The translations under genes and the position numbers were made by a program. This document shows, one piece after another, positions 1 through 8,230 of a DNA stretch of 64,000 nt. Positions within the stretch are counted from its first letter, which is position 1. Each line of letters begins with the position of its first letter. The DNA comes from Desulfovibrio sp. JC022 (lineage in GTDB: Bacteria; Desulfobacterota; Desulfovibrionia; Desulfovibrionales; Desulfovibrionaceae): positions 124,001-188,000 of the forward strand of contig NZ_VOPZ01000008.1 of NCBI RefSeq assembly GCF_010470665.1. Reading direction: 5' to 3'. The notes under the pieces were generated by a model. The model searched no databases and was not told the DNA's origin. It saw only the letters and a list, made by a program, of their open reading frames with translations.

Positions 1-1048
1 CTACAATATACACAAAGGGGAACTGCACCTTTTCTCCGCTGTTCACGGTGGAGGCATCCAGCAGGGTGAGGTAATCAAAGACCTTTCCGACTCCCGCCTT
101 GATGAGTTACTCGGCGATCAGGCCGACCAGCTGCGCGAGGAACTGGAGCTGCTTGATGGCGCAGGATACCCTTTTGACAAAGAACGCTATCTTGCGGGTA
201 AACAGACCCCGGTATTTTTCGGCAGTGCCATCAACAACTTCGGGGTACAGGAAATGCTGGATTCCTTTGTGGAACTGGCTCCGCACCCCAAGCCGCGTGC
301 CACCACCTCCCGCGAAGTCTCCCCTTTTGAACCCGATTTTTCCGCTGTGGCCTTTAAGATTCAGGCTAACATGGACCCGGCACACCGTGACCGCATCGCT
401 TTCATGCGTATCTGTTCCGGTAAGTTCAAACGCGGCATGAAGGTCCGCCACCACCGCATCGGCAAGGATGTGCAGATCGCCAACGCAACAATCTTCATGG
501 CTCAGGACCGTACCGGGGTCGAAGAAGCGTATCCCGGCGACATTATCGGGGTACACAACCACGGGACCATCAAGATCGGTGACACATTCACCGGAACCAA
601 GGAAGAGCTGAAATTCACCGGAATCCCCAACTTCGCGCCCGAACATTTCCGCCGCGTAATCCTCAAGGACCCGCTGAAGAGCAAGCAGCTCGACAAAGGG
701 TTGCATCAGCTCGCTGAAGAAGGTGCAGTGCAGCTCTTTAAGCCGCTGGGCAACAACGACAAAATTCTCGGCGCGGTCGGTCTGCTCCAGTTTGACGTGA
801 TCATGTCCCGTTTGAAAGACGAGTACGGAGTTGCCGCTCTTTATGAACCGGTAGAATACCACACCGCGCGCTGGCTCAGCAGTGAGGAAACCCGCGAAAT
901 TGACGGGATCAAGAAACGCTATCCCCGCTTCGTAGCCCTTGACGGTGATGACAACCTGACCTTCCTCGCCCCCAGCCAGTGGCGGCTGCAACAGGCTGAA
1001 GAGGAATGGCCTAAAATTACTTTTAACAAAACCCGTGAGCATCAATAA
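1..1048 (+). CDS. prfC: Peptide chain release factor 3, 5' truncated by window edge
   Basis: RF3 is the translational GTPase that recycles RF1 and RF2 after peptide release. The frame is open from base 2, so the amino half lies outside the window; 348 residues are visible of about 530 usual for the family. The P-loop and G2-G3 region are missing. What remains covers the end of the G domain (residues reading [17 protein letters not shown] are typical of RF3), the beta-barrel domain II and the C-terminal domain with [20 protein letters not shown] and [10 protein letters not shown]. Stop is TAA. It stands alone and is followed by a hairpin repeat. Identity is secure from these RF3-specific stretches; EF-G or LepA would read differently. 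Confidence 0.96.
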   Translation, partial: YNIHKGELHLFSAVHGGGIQQGEVIKDLSDSRLDELLGDQADQLREELELLDGAGYPFDKERYLAGKQTPVFFGSAINNFGVQEMLDSFVELAPHPKPRATTSREVSPFEPDFSAVAFKIQANMDPAHRDRIAFMRICSGKFKRGMKVRHHRIGKDVQIANATIFMAQDRTGVEEAYPGDIIGVHNHGTIKIGDTFTGTKEELKFTGIPNFAPEHFRRVILKDPLKSKQLDKGLHQLAEEGAVQLFKPLGNNDKILGAVGLLQFDVIMSRLKDEYGVAALYEPVEYHTARWLSSEETREIDGIKKRYPRFVALDGDDNLTFLAPSQWRLQQAEEEWPKITFNKTREHQ

Positions 1049-1086
1049 AAAAGATTTGATGCTCTGCGCGCTTTTTATGGGATTTC

Positions 1087-1126
1087 GCCTCCGGCGACCA
1101 AAGGGCTAGCAGCCCTTTGGAATCCC
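1087..1126 (+). repeat. Dispersed hairpin repeat, copy A
   Basis: The copy starts with GCCTCCGGCGAC (1087-1098), followed by a perfect 10-bp stem CCAAAGGGCT / AGCCCTTTGG (1098-1107, 1111-1120) and AATCCC, then GGGCTTCGC a few bases on. The same design recurs at 20023-20093 and, inverted, at 55420-55484, with different but self-complementary stems. Here it may also serve as the prfC transcript end, though there is no U tract. Confidence 0.75.
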
Positions 1127-1254
1127 TACCGGGCTTCGCTCACTCTGTTTGTAAGTCTTGCGGGATAAACATCGTGCCGCAGATGGTGCTTTATAAACGG
1201 TCTGGGGGTTGACGAAGCTTTGATAGCTTAATATTCAGATGTGATACTTTCATC

Positions 1255-1312
1255 CTGCCCGCCCGTGGTTTTTCAGGACTTAATTTTGACCTGAAGCATC
1301 ACGGGCCGGTAG
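1255..1312 (+). other. Long imperfect hairpin ahead of the exonuclease gene
   Basis: Outer arms CTGCC..CCGTG (1255-1267) and CACGG..GGTAG (1300-1312) pair, and an inner stem TTCAGG (1272-1277) pairs with CCTGAA (1290-1295) around an AT-rich loop. No U tract follows, so it is not a standard terminator. It sits about 50 bases before the next start codon. It could be a leader structure or a degenerate repeat. Confidence 0.4.
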
Positions 1313-1365
1313 GAATTCTTTGTTTCCATGTAAGGAAATGTAATTACTACCAGGCTTAATATTAT

Positions 1366-1962
1366 ATGCAAGTACCTGAACAATATAAGAAAAAATTCAC
1401 CAAAGATGAAATAAACGAGCTGCCCCTACGCCAATATGAAGGGCCGATCAAACTCATTGACCGCGAAGAAGACGTCCCTACGGCTATTGAAGAACTGAGC
1501 CGCTGCGAATTGCTGGGGTTTGATACCGAAACCCGTCCGGTCTTCCGCAAAGGTGTTTCCTACCCCCCTTCCCTGATTCAATTGGCAACTGAAGATTGTG
1601 TATATCTGCTGCACCTCAACCACATCTCTCTTTCAGGGCATATTAAAGAACTGCTTTCTTCTGCCGATATAATCAAAACCGGGGTAGCGGTAATCAATGA
1701 TGTCAAAGAATTACGCGATGTCTCCCCTTTTGAAGGCAAAGGGTTCGTAGATCTTGGCGACCTTGCCAGATCACTGGAAATGCAGACCAACGGGCTGCGC
1801 AACCTTGCCGCCAACCTGCTCGGGTTCCGCATCTCCAAAGGCGTGCAGTGCTCCAACTGGGGCCGCAAGGAACTGACACCGCAACAGATCACCTACGCGG
1901 CAACGGATGCATGGGTAAGCCGTGAAATTTACCTTAAATTCCGGGAACTCGGAGTACTTTAA
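1366..1962 (+). CDS. DEDD-type 3'-5' exonuclease (RNase D / WRN-like)
   Basis: Single-domain 198-residue 3'-5' exonuclease. The DEDDy motifs are visible: Exo I as FDTET near residue 52, Exo II as GVAVINDVKEL near 107, and Exo III as YAATDAWVS near 180. The LRNLAANLLGFRISKG stretch is typical of this family. There is no HRDC domain, so it is not a full RNase D (about 370 residues); it matches the short WRN-exonuclease-like group, whose cellular substrate is generally unknown. The start at ATG 1366 is the first in frame, but the Shine-Dalgarno is weak. The following gene starts about 50 bases later on the same strand, so they may be cotranscribed. Confidence 0.88.
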   Translation: MQVPEQYKKKFTKDEINELPLRQYEGPIKLIDREEDVPTAIEELSRCELLGFDTETRPVFRKGVSYPPSLIQLATEDCVYLLHLNHISLSGHIKELLSSADIIKTGVAVINDVKELRDVSPFEGKGFVDLGDLARSLEMQTNGLRNLAANLLGFRISKGVQCSNWGRKELTPQQITYAATDAWVSREIYLKFRELGVL

Positions 1963-2010
1963 CTTTTTTTCGCAGGTAAACATTTGCTACCGGAAAGGAC
2001 CAGGATCACC

Positions 2011-3171
2011 ATGAAAGCCAGATTTATACTCTTCTCACTTTGCATTCTGATAATCTCAGCACTTCCGGTTTTTGCACAGGAAGACTGCCCGGACCTATTT
2101 AAAGCCGAACTTGAGAACATTTCCGGCGTAGATACCGTGATCCGTAATCAAAGCGGATTTCTTGCCATCCTCAAGGATACAAGCAGGAAAAAAGCGGTCA
2201 GCGTTGTTTCAAATATTAACAAGCTACGCAAAAATGAAACAGGTGAATGTGACTTTTCAGGTGTTGCCGTCGCCATCATGGACAGCGAACTTGACCAGAT
2301 TAAAAGCAAGTCTTCAGCATCGTTATCTAAGAGCGAACTGACTAAACTTCTTTACGACTACGTCTACAAGCTTAGCCCGGTTCAGGTTGAAGAAAACCTG
2401 AAGGGATATGAAAAGCTTTCCGAACTGGCACCACAGAACAACTACTACAAAGCCCGCAAGAAACATTATGCTAAAAGGGCTGAGCTGGTAAAAGCACGCG
2501 CCCAATACATCGCCCGCTGCCTTAATGATTCTTCCAAGGACAAGAGCATCCTTAATCTCAAGATCAAAAGGGATTTTTATCTCTTCGTGGTCGCCGGTGA
2601 TACACCCCTCAAGACAGCTGAAGCTTTCATGGATAAAATTGCACAGGAAACTCCGAGACCGGAAAAGAAAATGTGCGTCATCGCTTACACTGCGGATCTC
2701 AACACAAGACAGACCAGCTGCCCTGTTGAGTATCAGGAACTCCTGAACTCCAACGAGGAAGAGTTGCTCATGCGCCATGTTCAGTCCCTGCCCGGATTCA
2801 AAGTGCAGCAGAACATCAACGGCTACAAAGCGTTGAAAAAAATCAACCCCAACTCCACTCTTTACACCAAAAAGCTGAGCGCATATGAATCCAAGCAAGA
2901 GGGATTACAGAGATTCCTGAACCTCAGAACTGTTTCAGGCGAAAAACTGGTCAGCAAGAACAGCAACCGTGGCTCAACCCTATATGCAACCATCAGCAAT
3001 GAAGCCCTTGCCGGGAAATCCACTTCCGCCAACCGAAAACTTTTCAAACTGCTCACCGAATTCTACGCCACAAGCGGATACGCCTACAAAAAGTGCGTAC
3101 TTAAAAGCTCTGCCGGTAAAACATTGGGAACCATTTCCTGCGGAAATTTCCGCTGCACTTTTAGGCAGTAA
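2011..3171 (+). CDS. Secreted protein of unknown function with internal duplication
   Basis: 386 residues from ATG 2011, chosen because GGAAAGGA precedes it and the signal peptide starts cleanly there (MKARFILF... ending PVFAQ); a TTG nine codons earlier is open but unlikely. After the signal peptide there is a mixed, lysine-rich domain repeated twice. One copy contains LSPVQVEENLKGYEKLSEL and a later copy SLPGFKVQQNINGYKALKKI, each followed by a tyrosine/lysine-rich helix. Each half carries cysteines about 20-30 residues before the repeat. I recognise no family. A Sec-exported soluble periplasmic protein is the safest statement. Confidence 0.75.
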   Translation: MKARFILFSLCILIISALPVFAQEDCPDLFKAELENISGVDTVIRNQSGFLAILKDTSRKKAVSVVSNINKLRKNETGECDFSGVAVAIMDSELDQIKSKSSASLSKSELTKLLYDYVYKLSPVQVEENLKGYEKLSELAPQNNYYKARKKHYAKRAELVKARAQYIARCLNDSSKDKSILNLKIKRDFYLFVVAGDTPLKTAEAFMDKIAQETPRPEKKMCVIAYTADLNTRQTSCPVEYQELLNSNEEELLMRHVQSLPGFKVQQNINGYKALKKINPNSTLYTKKLSAYESKQEGLQRFLNLRTVSGEKLVSKNSNRGSTLYATISNEALAGKSTSANRKLFKLLTEFYATSGYAYKKCVLKSSAGKTLGTISCGNFRCTFRQ

Positions 3172-3192
3172 TTTTAGCTTTCATCAAAAAAC

Positions 3193-3228
3193 AAAAGGTG
3201 AGGTTGCAAATGCAGCCTCACCTTTTTT
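3193..3228 (+). terminator. Rho-independent terminator
   Basis: Stem AAAAGGTGAGG / CCTCACCTTTT (3193-3203, 3216-3226) followed by T residues. The A-rich upstream arm lets it work for the convergent minus-strand gene as well. Confidence 0.85.
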
Positions 3229-3247
3229 GTTGTCTGTAAAATTAAAT

Positions 3248-4207
3248 CTACATAGTCAGCACAAAATAAATACTACCCACCAGAACAAGACTCGCCGCCC
3301 GCAATCCCTGATTGTAAACGATCAGCTTCAGGGCCATTTTGCCCCGGAAGATTCCGGCATAATACGGGAGCTGGTGGCGCAGGGCGCGAACCGGGGTGGA
3401 AAGCAGGTTGCCGACCACAAGAGCCAACACAATTCCACGGGGATCGATAGCACCGGTTCCGAGCAAGGACCCGGCGGCAGCAAGCCCGGCGATGAATTCT
3501 GCTGCCAGACTAAAAGCAATGATCCCGAAAACCTGCGGATCAAGCCACGAAAGAAAAGAAAGATGTTCACTCAGGTAGGTCTGAAAAGAAGTGAACACGC
3601 CATAATGACGGAGAAAGAAAAACGCCGTATAAATGGGAACAGTCAGATAGATAACTCTCGGCAACCTGCGCTTTAGCCTTTTAACCGCTTTGTCCAGCAC
3701 CTCGCGGAAAGACTTCGGTTCCTGACCCTTAAGCCGCTGGGCAACATCACCGCAACCACCATCGGCAGGCAGGGAAAAACGTCCCCAAAGCACAATGGCC
3801 CCGGTACGCACAAAAGCAGCCAGAAGAGTCAAACCTACATAAATAAAAGCCACCCGACCGATAAACGGAGCGGCAATGAAAAAGACCGTGGGCATATGCA
3901 GAAAATATGTGGGCAGGCTGTTAAAAAGGTTGGAAATAACCAGTTCACGGTCATTTATTTCCCCATTTTCATAGGCCTCGGAAAGCATGGAGTTTGCAGC
4001 TACACCGGAAAAAAAGGCCAAGGCAAAACTGGCCCCGCTGATCTCCTTGAGCCTTCCGGCCCGGATAAGCGGATTTGCCAACCGTCCCATGGCCCGTGTC
4101 CAGCGCAATCCCTCGACAATATTACCAACCAACAAACCAAGACTGATAAAAAGCACCAGCCTGATCAGAGGCCAGCCCAAACCATTCCAGAGAATTTCGA
4201 GAGACAA
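3248..4207 (-). CDS. Nucleoside-recognition (gate) domain membrane protein
   Basis: 319 residues with about eight hydrophobic segments and no signal peptide. FALAFFSGVAANSMLSEAY and LAAEFIAGLAAAGSLLGTGA are the two gate-like segments of the nucleoside-recognition family (also found in spore-maturation-type SpmA/SpmB proteins). The transported or sensed compound is unknown. The start is TTG at 4207 with AGGT just upstream, six bases after the stop of the 89-residue gene, so the two probably form an operon. Confidence 0.75.
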   Translation of the reverse strand: MSLEILWNGLGWPLIRLVLFISLGLLVGNIVEGLRWTRAMGRLANPLIRAGRLKEISGASFALAFFSGVAANSMLSEAYENGEINDRELVISNLFNSLPTYFLHMPTVFFIAAPFIGRVAFIYVGLTLLAAFVRTGAIVLWGRFSLPADGGCGDVAQRLKGQEPKSFREVLDKAVKRLKRRLPRVIYLTVPIYTAFFFLRHYGVFTSFQTYLSEHLSFLSWLDPQVFGIIAFSLAAEFIAGLAAAGSLLGTGAIDPRGIVLALVVGNLLSTPVRALRHQLPYYAGIFRGKMALKLIVYNQGLRAASLVLVGSIYFVLTM

Positions 4208-4213
4208 TTAAAC

Positions 4214-4483
4214 CTACTTTTTCTTCCAATTTTCAACAGTGGCTACCTTGAGTTCAGAATCATTCTCAGCAACAACCCCTGCATCAACGAGTTCCTTCAT
4301 GGCAACCAGAAAATCATTTTCCTCACCATTCCATTTTTCAAGACAGCCTTCGATGGTTACGCTGCCCGGAGCAGCTTTGCAATTTTTGTCAGGATCAATC
4401 TTACTGCCCAACATGCCTTCGATCAGCAGGAAAAGTGAATTCGCTTCAACGGAAAGTCCGAGATCAAAAATAGAAACAGCCAT
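4214..4483 (-). CDS. Small conserved hypothetical protein (89 aa)
   Basis: Acidic cytosolic protein with no signal peptide or membrane segment. The start ATG at 4483 has a strong AGGAGG six bases upstream. The first 20 residues are hydrophobic and helical (IFDLGLSVEANSLFLLIEGM), followed by a possible pair Cys35 / Cys47. Family not recognised. It is the first gene of a two-gene unit with the gate-domain membrane protein, so a partner role is possible but is inference only. Confidence 0.65.
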   Translation of the reverse strand: MAVSIFDLGLSVEANSLFLLIEGMLGSKIDPDKNCKAAPGSVTIEGCLEKWNGEENDFLVAMKELVDAGVVAENDSELKVATVENWKKK

Positions 4484-4576
4484 CGCTTCCTCCTTAATTG
4501 GTTAGTGATACAATGAAAGTATACTTGAACAGCCCCGAGGGCCAGTGAAAAAAAGGATTCCAATGCTGAATGACTG

Positions 4577-5425
4577 TTAAACTTTTTCCTGCATCAAGGC
4601 TTTAAACTGCTTAAGTTCTTCAATATCCATACGACTGAAATTTCCTTCTGCGGGAAAAGATCCATCTCCCACTTCTGCAATGTAGCACTTGATGGCATCA
4701 ATGCTTTCCCCACGCAATTGGGCGAATTTCTTTACGAACATGGGAACAAAACGATCAAAAAGGCCAAGGATGTCGTGGTAGACAAGCACCTGTCCGTCCG
4801 TATCCGGCCCGGCACCGATGCCGATGGTGGGAATTGAAAGCCTCGCGGTAATCTCCTGCGCCACTTCATGGGGGACCGCTTCCAGAACTATGGAGAAGCA
4901 GCCAGCAGCTTCAAGAGCCAAAGCTTCGTCAACAAGAGCGGCAGCGGAACGGGCATTCTTGCCCTGCGCCTTGAACCCACCGAAACGGGCTACATGCTGC
5001 GGGGTCAGTCCAATATGGCCCTGCACCGGAACACCGGAATCAATGATAGCCCGCACATGCTCCAGAAAAGGAAATCCGCCCTCCAGCTTCACCGCACGCG
5101 CTCCGGTGCGGCTGAGGAATTTTCCCGCATTTTCCACCGCCATCTGCACCGAAGGCTGATAAGACATAAAAGGAAGGTCACCAACGATAAGTGCCCTTTT
5201 CGCCCCTCGGGAAACTGCTGCTGCATGATGGAGCATATCTTCCATGGTCACGGAAAGAGTGTCTTCGTAGCCGAGTACAACCATACCCAATGAATCCCCT
5301 ACCAAAATCATATCCACCTCAGCTCCGTCAGCGATCTGACCGGAAGGATAATCATAAGCGGTTACCATGGAAATTTTGCGCTGCCCTTTTAGGGCGGTGA
5401 TGTCTGGAGCTGTAATTTTTTTCAT
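4577..5425 (-). CDS. panB: 3-methyl-2-oxobutanoate hydroxymethyltransferase
   Basis: First committed step of pantothenate synthesis: transfer of a hydroxymethyl group from methylene-tetrahydrofolate to alpha-ketoisovalerate, in the cytosol. The TIM-barrel signatures are present: ITAPDITALKGQRKISMVTAYDYP at the N-terminus (given here as landmarks only), then VDMILVGDSLGMVVLGYEDT and GHIGLTPQHV, and the metal-binding Asp and Glu positions in GDLPFMSY and KLEGG. 282 residues from ATG 5425, preceded by GAGG at good spacing; an in-frame GTG at 5437 would add four residues. panC and panD are not adjacent. Confidence 0.96.
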   Translation of the reverse strand: MKKITAPDITALKGQRKISMVTAYDYPSGQIADGAEVDMILVGDSLGMVVLGYEDTLSVTMEDMLHHAAAVSRGAKRALIVGDLPFMSYQPSVQMAVENAGKFLSRTGARAVKLEGGFPFLEHVRAIIDSGVPVQGHIGLTPQHVARFGGFKAQGKNARSAAALVDEALALEAAGCFSIVLEAVPHEVAQEITARLSIPTIGIGAGPDTDGQVLVYHDILGLFDRFVPMFVKKFAQLRGESIDAIKCYIAEVGDGSFPAEGNFSRMDIEELKQFKALMQEKV

Positions 5426-5539
5426 TCTTTTCCTCACAGATTAAATGTGGACTGATTAAGGAAGGGTTTAAGGTGCAGCTTCTTGATATGGGCAGTATAA
5501 AACTAAATCAAGTCTAGTGAAAAATATATCATTGTGCAT

Positions 5540-5571
5540 AAAAAAAGAGGTCCGGCAGACACCGGACCTCT
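5540..5571 (-). terminator. Terminator of the S24 regulator gene
   Basis: Stem AGAGGTCCGG / CCGGACCTCT (5546-5555, 5562-5571); read on the minus strand it is followed by a run of seven T. It separates the regulator from panB. Confidence 0.9.
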
Positions 5572-5594
5572 CAACCAATCAAAATAAAGAACAA

Positions 5595-6281
5595 TTAAAG
5601 CTCTTGCATTACCCAGACGACCCGTCCGACCACGTTCTTTTCGTGGTTTTCAACCGGGATATACTGTTCAGGATGCTGCGAATCATCCGGACGAAGGATA
5701 AAACGGGCATTTTCAGGATCAAAAAAGACCCTGCGGATAACCACTCCCTGATAAGGAACGTGAATGGCATAGATATCACCTGCCATCAGCCTTTTCTGGG
5801 AATCATCGATTCCTACAAAGGCATTCCTGCGTACAGACGGTTCCATAGAAGAACCTTCAGCTCTGAGAACCACCAGGGAAGAACGGTAGTAGGTTTCAGG
5901 AATATTCAGTTCAGAAACCTGCTGCGGTTTCCAGATTTCCGCACCTGCATCTTCTCCGGCCATGGACGAGACCGGTACGATCCTGCCTCTGGACTGCACC
6001 TGACCGTACTGAGCAGTTGTTTCACTCAGAATCTGGTCAGCAGCAATTTTTCCCTTGCCCGGCTTAAGGTAGACAGGCTCAATTCCATCGGAAAGCCATT
6101 CAGGGTTCAGTCCGTGGGTCCTGTACAGCTTGATGAACCATTCAGCAGGAATAGAGCTTCTTCTTTTGGCATCGGAGATGCTGGACTGTCTAATATTCAG
6201 AATTTCGGCAAGCTGAACCTGAGTTCTTGTTCCGGTAGCCTTTTTGATTCTCTCCAAGCTTTCATCAAACCACTTTGACAC
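5595..6281 (-). CDS. CI-like repressor with S24 peptidase fold, catalytic Lys replaced
   Basis: 228 residues from GTG 6281, chosen over an upstream in-frame ATG because AGGAGG lies six bases before it. Residues 1-65 form a phage CI-type helix-turn-helix domain (TQVQLAEILNIRQSSISDAK). Residues about 110-228 form an S24/LexA-like domain with the nucleophile segment EGSSMEPSV. At the position of the general-base lysine (usually VKRL) the sequence reads VVIRRV, so the lysine appears to be arginine and self-cleavage may be lost. There are no phage genes around it. It probably binds sites in its own AT-rich upstream region. Confidence 0.82.
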   Translation of the reverse strand: MSKWFDESLERIKKATGTRTQVQLAEILNIRQSSISDAKRRSSIPAEWFIKLYRTHGLNPEWLSDGIEPVYLKPGKGKIAADQILSETTAQYGQVQSRGRIVPVSSMAGEDAGAEIWKPQQVSELNIPETYYRSSLVVLRAEGSSMEPSVRRNAFVGIDDSQKRLMAGDIYAIHVPYQGVVIRRVFFDPENARFILRPDDSQHPEQYIPVENHEKNVVGRVVWVMQEL

Positions 6282-6352
6282 GCTTACCTCCTGTGAAAGC
6301 AAAGTCAAAAACAACTATTAATCACATTGAAATCAAATAACCCTATAAAGAA

Positions 6353-6479
6353 GATCGTTTTATGCACACAATCTATTCTTTTACTATCAATTTAATAAAG
6401 GGCTATCATGAAATTTATAAACTGGCAAAACTTTAAAACAACACACTCCGATACAGACTAATAAGAATGTAAAACGATC
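6353..6479. promoter_or_regulatory. Separated 10-bp inverted repeat, candidate operators
   Basis: GATCGTTTTA (6353-6362) and its exact complement TAAAACGATC (6470-6479), 107 bases apart and about 70 and 190 bases upstream of the S24 regulator start. The arrangement would suit looping by a dimeric repressor. Binding is inferred, not shown. Confidence 0.35.
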
Positions 6480-6512
6480 AAGATAAACTAATCACATGTA
6501 CTAAAAGAATGC

Positions 6513-6524
6513 GTACAACTGTAC
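6513..6524. promoter_or_regulatory. 12-bp palindrome GTACA-AC-TGTAC
   Basis: Perfect 5-2-5 palindrome in the AT-rich region upstream of the S24 regulator; a further TGTAC lies at 6497-6501. Possible operator. Confidence 0.3.
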
Positions 6525-6648
6525 TTCATATTAACTTACACATTATAAACATCGGTGAAAACACATCACACCAAACAATCACTCTATTTTATTGTAAAAC
6601 AAACCTACATAAAACAGAACAATCTATTTCGAATAAGAAATACGAATA

Positions 6649-8040
6649 TTAATTTTCGCCCAGCGGAAGAATAAAGAAGAAATTATTGCCACCGTCCTGC
6701 GGCTCATAGCCGACCTCGCCCCCATGCAGTTCCACAACCTGACGCACAAAGAACAGACCATGCCCGGAACCATACTCATTACCTACGTTTGCGCTGCGAA
6801 ATCCGGGCTGGAAAAGCTCCTTCCGGTCCCGCTCCTGAATGTGCGGCCCGGTGGTATAAACGTTTAGCTTTAAACCATCCCAGCCGTTACGGAAATAATC
6901 TTTTACCATATCCCAACCGTAAGCAGCGAATTTATCCCTGCGCCCGTCACACATTGTTTCATTGCGGGTGTATTTTACGGCATTGGAAAAAAGATTTGCG
7001 TAAACCTGTGAAATAAGCCCCACATCAGCAACAATGCGCACTTCACGGTCCGGCACACCGCCCATGCTGATATCCAGCCTGATTCCCCGATCCTCAAACC
7101 GGGAACGGTAGCGCTCAAGTTGCGGCTCAATGATCTGTTTGAGCAGATTGCAAGGCCGCTTCTCTACAATGTAACGCCCTTCCTCAAAATGCTGCCTGCG
7201 TAACAGGGTTTCCAAAAAAAGACTGGTCTGTTCATAGTGGCTGTGTATTTCATTGAACTGACTGACCAATCCACTATAAAGTTGCTCCAATTCATTGCGG
7301 ATATCCTGAATGCTCTTTCCTTCTACTTCGGATTCAAGCTTGCGGATATTTTCAATACGGTCACGCAATCTGTTGTAAAAAAGCTTAAAATACATATTGG
7401 GAACAATGACATTATGCCCGACGTCTTTGACCAGATTGCGCACAAATTCCAAGTGTTCCTGCCCCTTGCGGCGCAGGATTTTACTATGCAGCTGAAAACC
7501 GACCCGGTTAACGAATTTTTCAAAAAATAGAGATTGGTGATCGGAAAGATCATCCATTTTGTAAAATTCAAAACAGCCGATAACATCTCCGGCCGGTTTA
7601 AAGGGAAGCTGGTCCACCAATTCCAGATTACCGCGAATAGGAATAAAAAGATGTCCGGCACGGAAAGTTTTTTCAAGGGGAACAGAACTGCACACCGGCG
7701 CACGGCTTTCTGTACGGCCCACAGGAATGAATTCATCCGGCCCCATGGCCAGATAAAGTCTGCAATCAAGATTAAAAAGGGACCTAGGCACTGCGGTGCA
7801 AACAGCAAAAAAATCCTCAAGGGAATCAAATTCCTGAGCTAGATCAAAAAAAATCATCAAGGCCCGCTTTTCAGTTGCAGAAAAGCTGTAATCTTTATAG
7901 TCATCCATTTTCTCATGGATACGCCGCTGTATCTGCAACATCTTCTCTGGTCCCGGACCGGTAGAAAGATGAAATCCTTCTCCCAGCGGACCTTCTGTTT
8001 CATAGGACGACACGTCTGCGCTTTTATTTTCGCTGCTCAT
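6649..8040 (-). CDS. Cytosolic histidine-kinase-like ATPase (sensor kinase)
   Basis: 463 residues, no membrane segment. Residues about 55-190 look like a GAF-type sensory region. Residues 195-300 form a long helical dimerisation region with KDVGHNVIVP around His209. Residues 310-463 form a HATPase_c domain with an N-box (LFSNAVKYT near 346) and a G-box (GSGHGLFFVRQVVELHGG near 427). The H-box differs from the usual HExRTPL, so His209 as the phosphorylated residue is a guess. No response regulator is adjacent; the nearest regulatory gene is the S24 repressor downstream. Confidence 0.78.
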   Translation of the reverse strand: MSSENKSADVSSYETEGPLGEGFHLSTGPGPEKMLQIQRRIHEKMDDYKDYSFSATEKRALMIFFDLAQEFDSLEDFFAVCTAVPRSLFNLDCRLYLAMGPDEFIPVGRTESRAPVCSSVPLEKTFRAGHLFIPIRGNLELVDQLPFKPAGDVIGCFEFYKMDDLSDHQSLFFEKFVNRVGFQLHSKILRRKGQEHLEFVRNLVKDVGHNVIVPNMYFKLFYNRLRDRIENIRKLESEVEGKSIQDIRNELEQLYSGLVSQFNEIHSHYEQTSLFLETLLRRQHFEEGRYIVEKRPCNLLKQIIEPQLERYRSRFEDRGIRLDISMGGVPDREVRIVADVGLISQVYANLFSNAVKYTRNETMCDGRRDKFAAYGWDMVKDYFRNGWDGLKLNVYTTGPHIQERDRKELFQPGFRSANVGNEYGSGHGLFFVRQVVELHGGEVGYEPQDGGNNFFFILPLGEN

Positions 8041-8230
8041 AACAATCTATCCGGGGTTCAATATAGAAAGGGGCTTCCCTGTATCATACGGCCCCGGAGG
8101 AAAAGGAGCAAGCCAGAAGATGATTTTTTGCGACTCCTTAACGTTCATATGCTTTATGCGCAGCCTGAATGTTTACTGCGACTCCATTTTATGAGAAAGT
8201 CCGCCATCAAACCTATTCAGGGAAACAACC

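Larger units (their letters stand above)
1049..1365. other. 317-bp intergenic stretch with two structured elements
   Basis: No credible gene. It holds a hairpin repeat (1087-1126) and, nearer the next gene, a long imperfect hairpin (1255-1312). Both are described separately. Confidence 0.7.
6282..6648. other. 367-bp AT-rich intergenic region
   Basis: No gene. Strongly AT-rich. It lies upstream of the S24 regulator and downstream of the kinase-like gene, and holds two palindromic elements (6353-6479 and 6513-6524). No clear terminator for the kinase gene was seen. Confidence 0.6.

Noticed and set aside
5595-6281. LexA (SOS repressor)
   Set aside because: The HTH is phage-CI-like and the Ala-Gly cleavage site and catalytic Lys of LexA are not evident.
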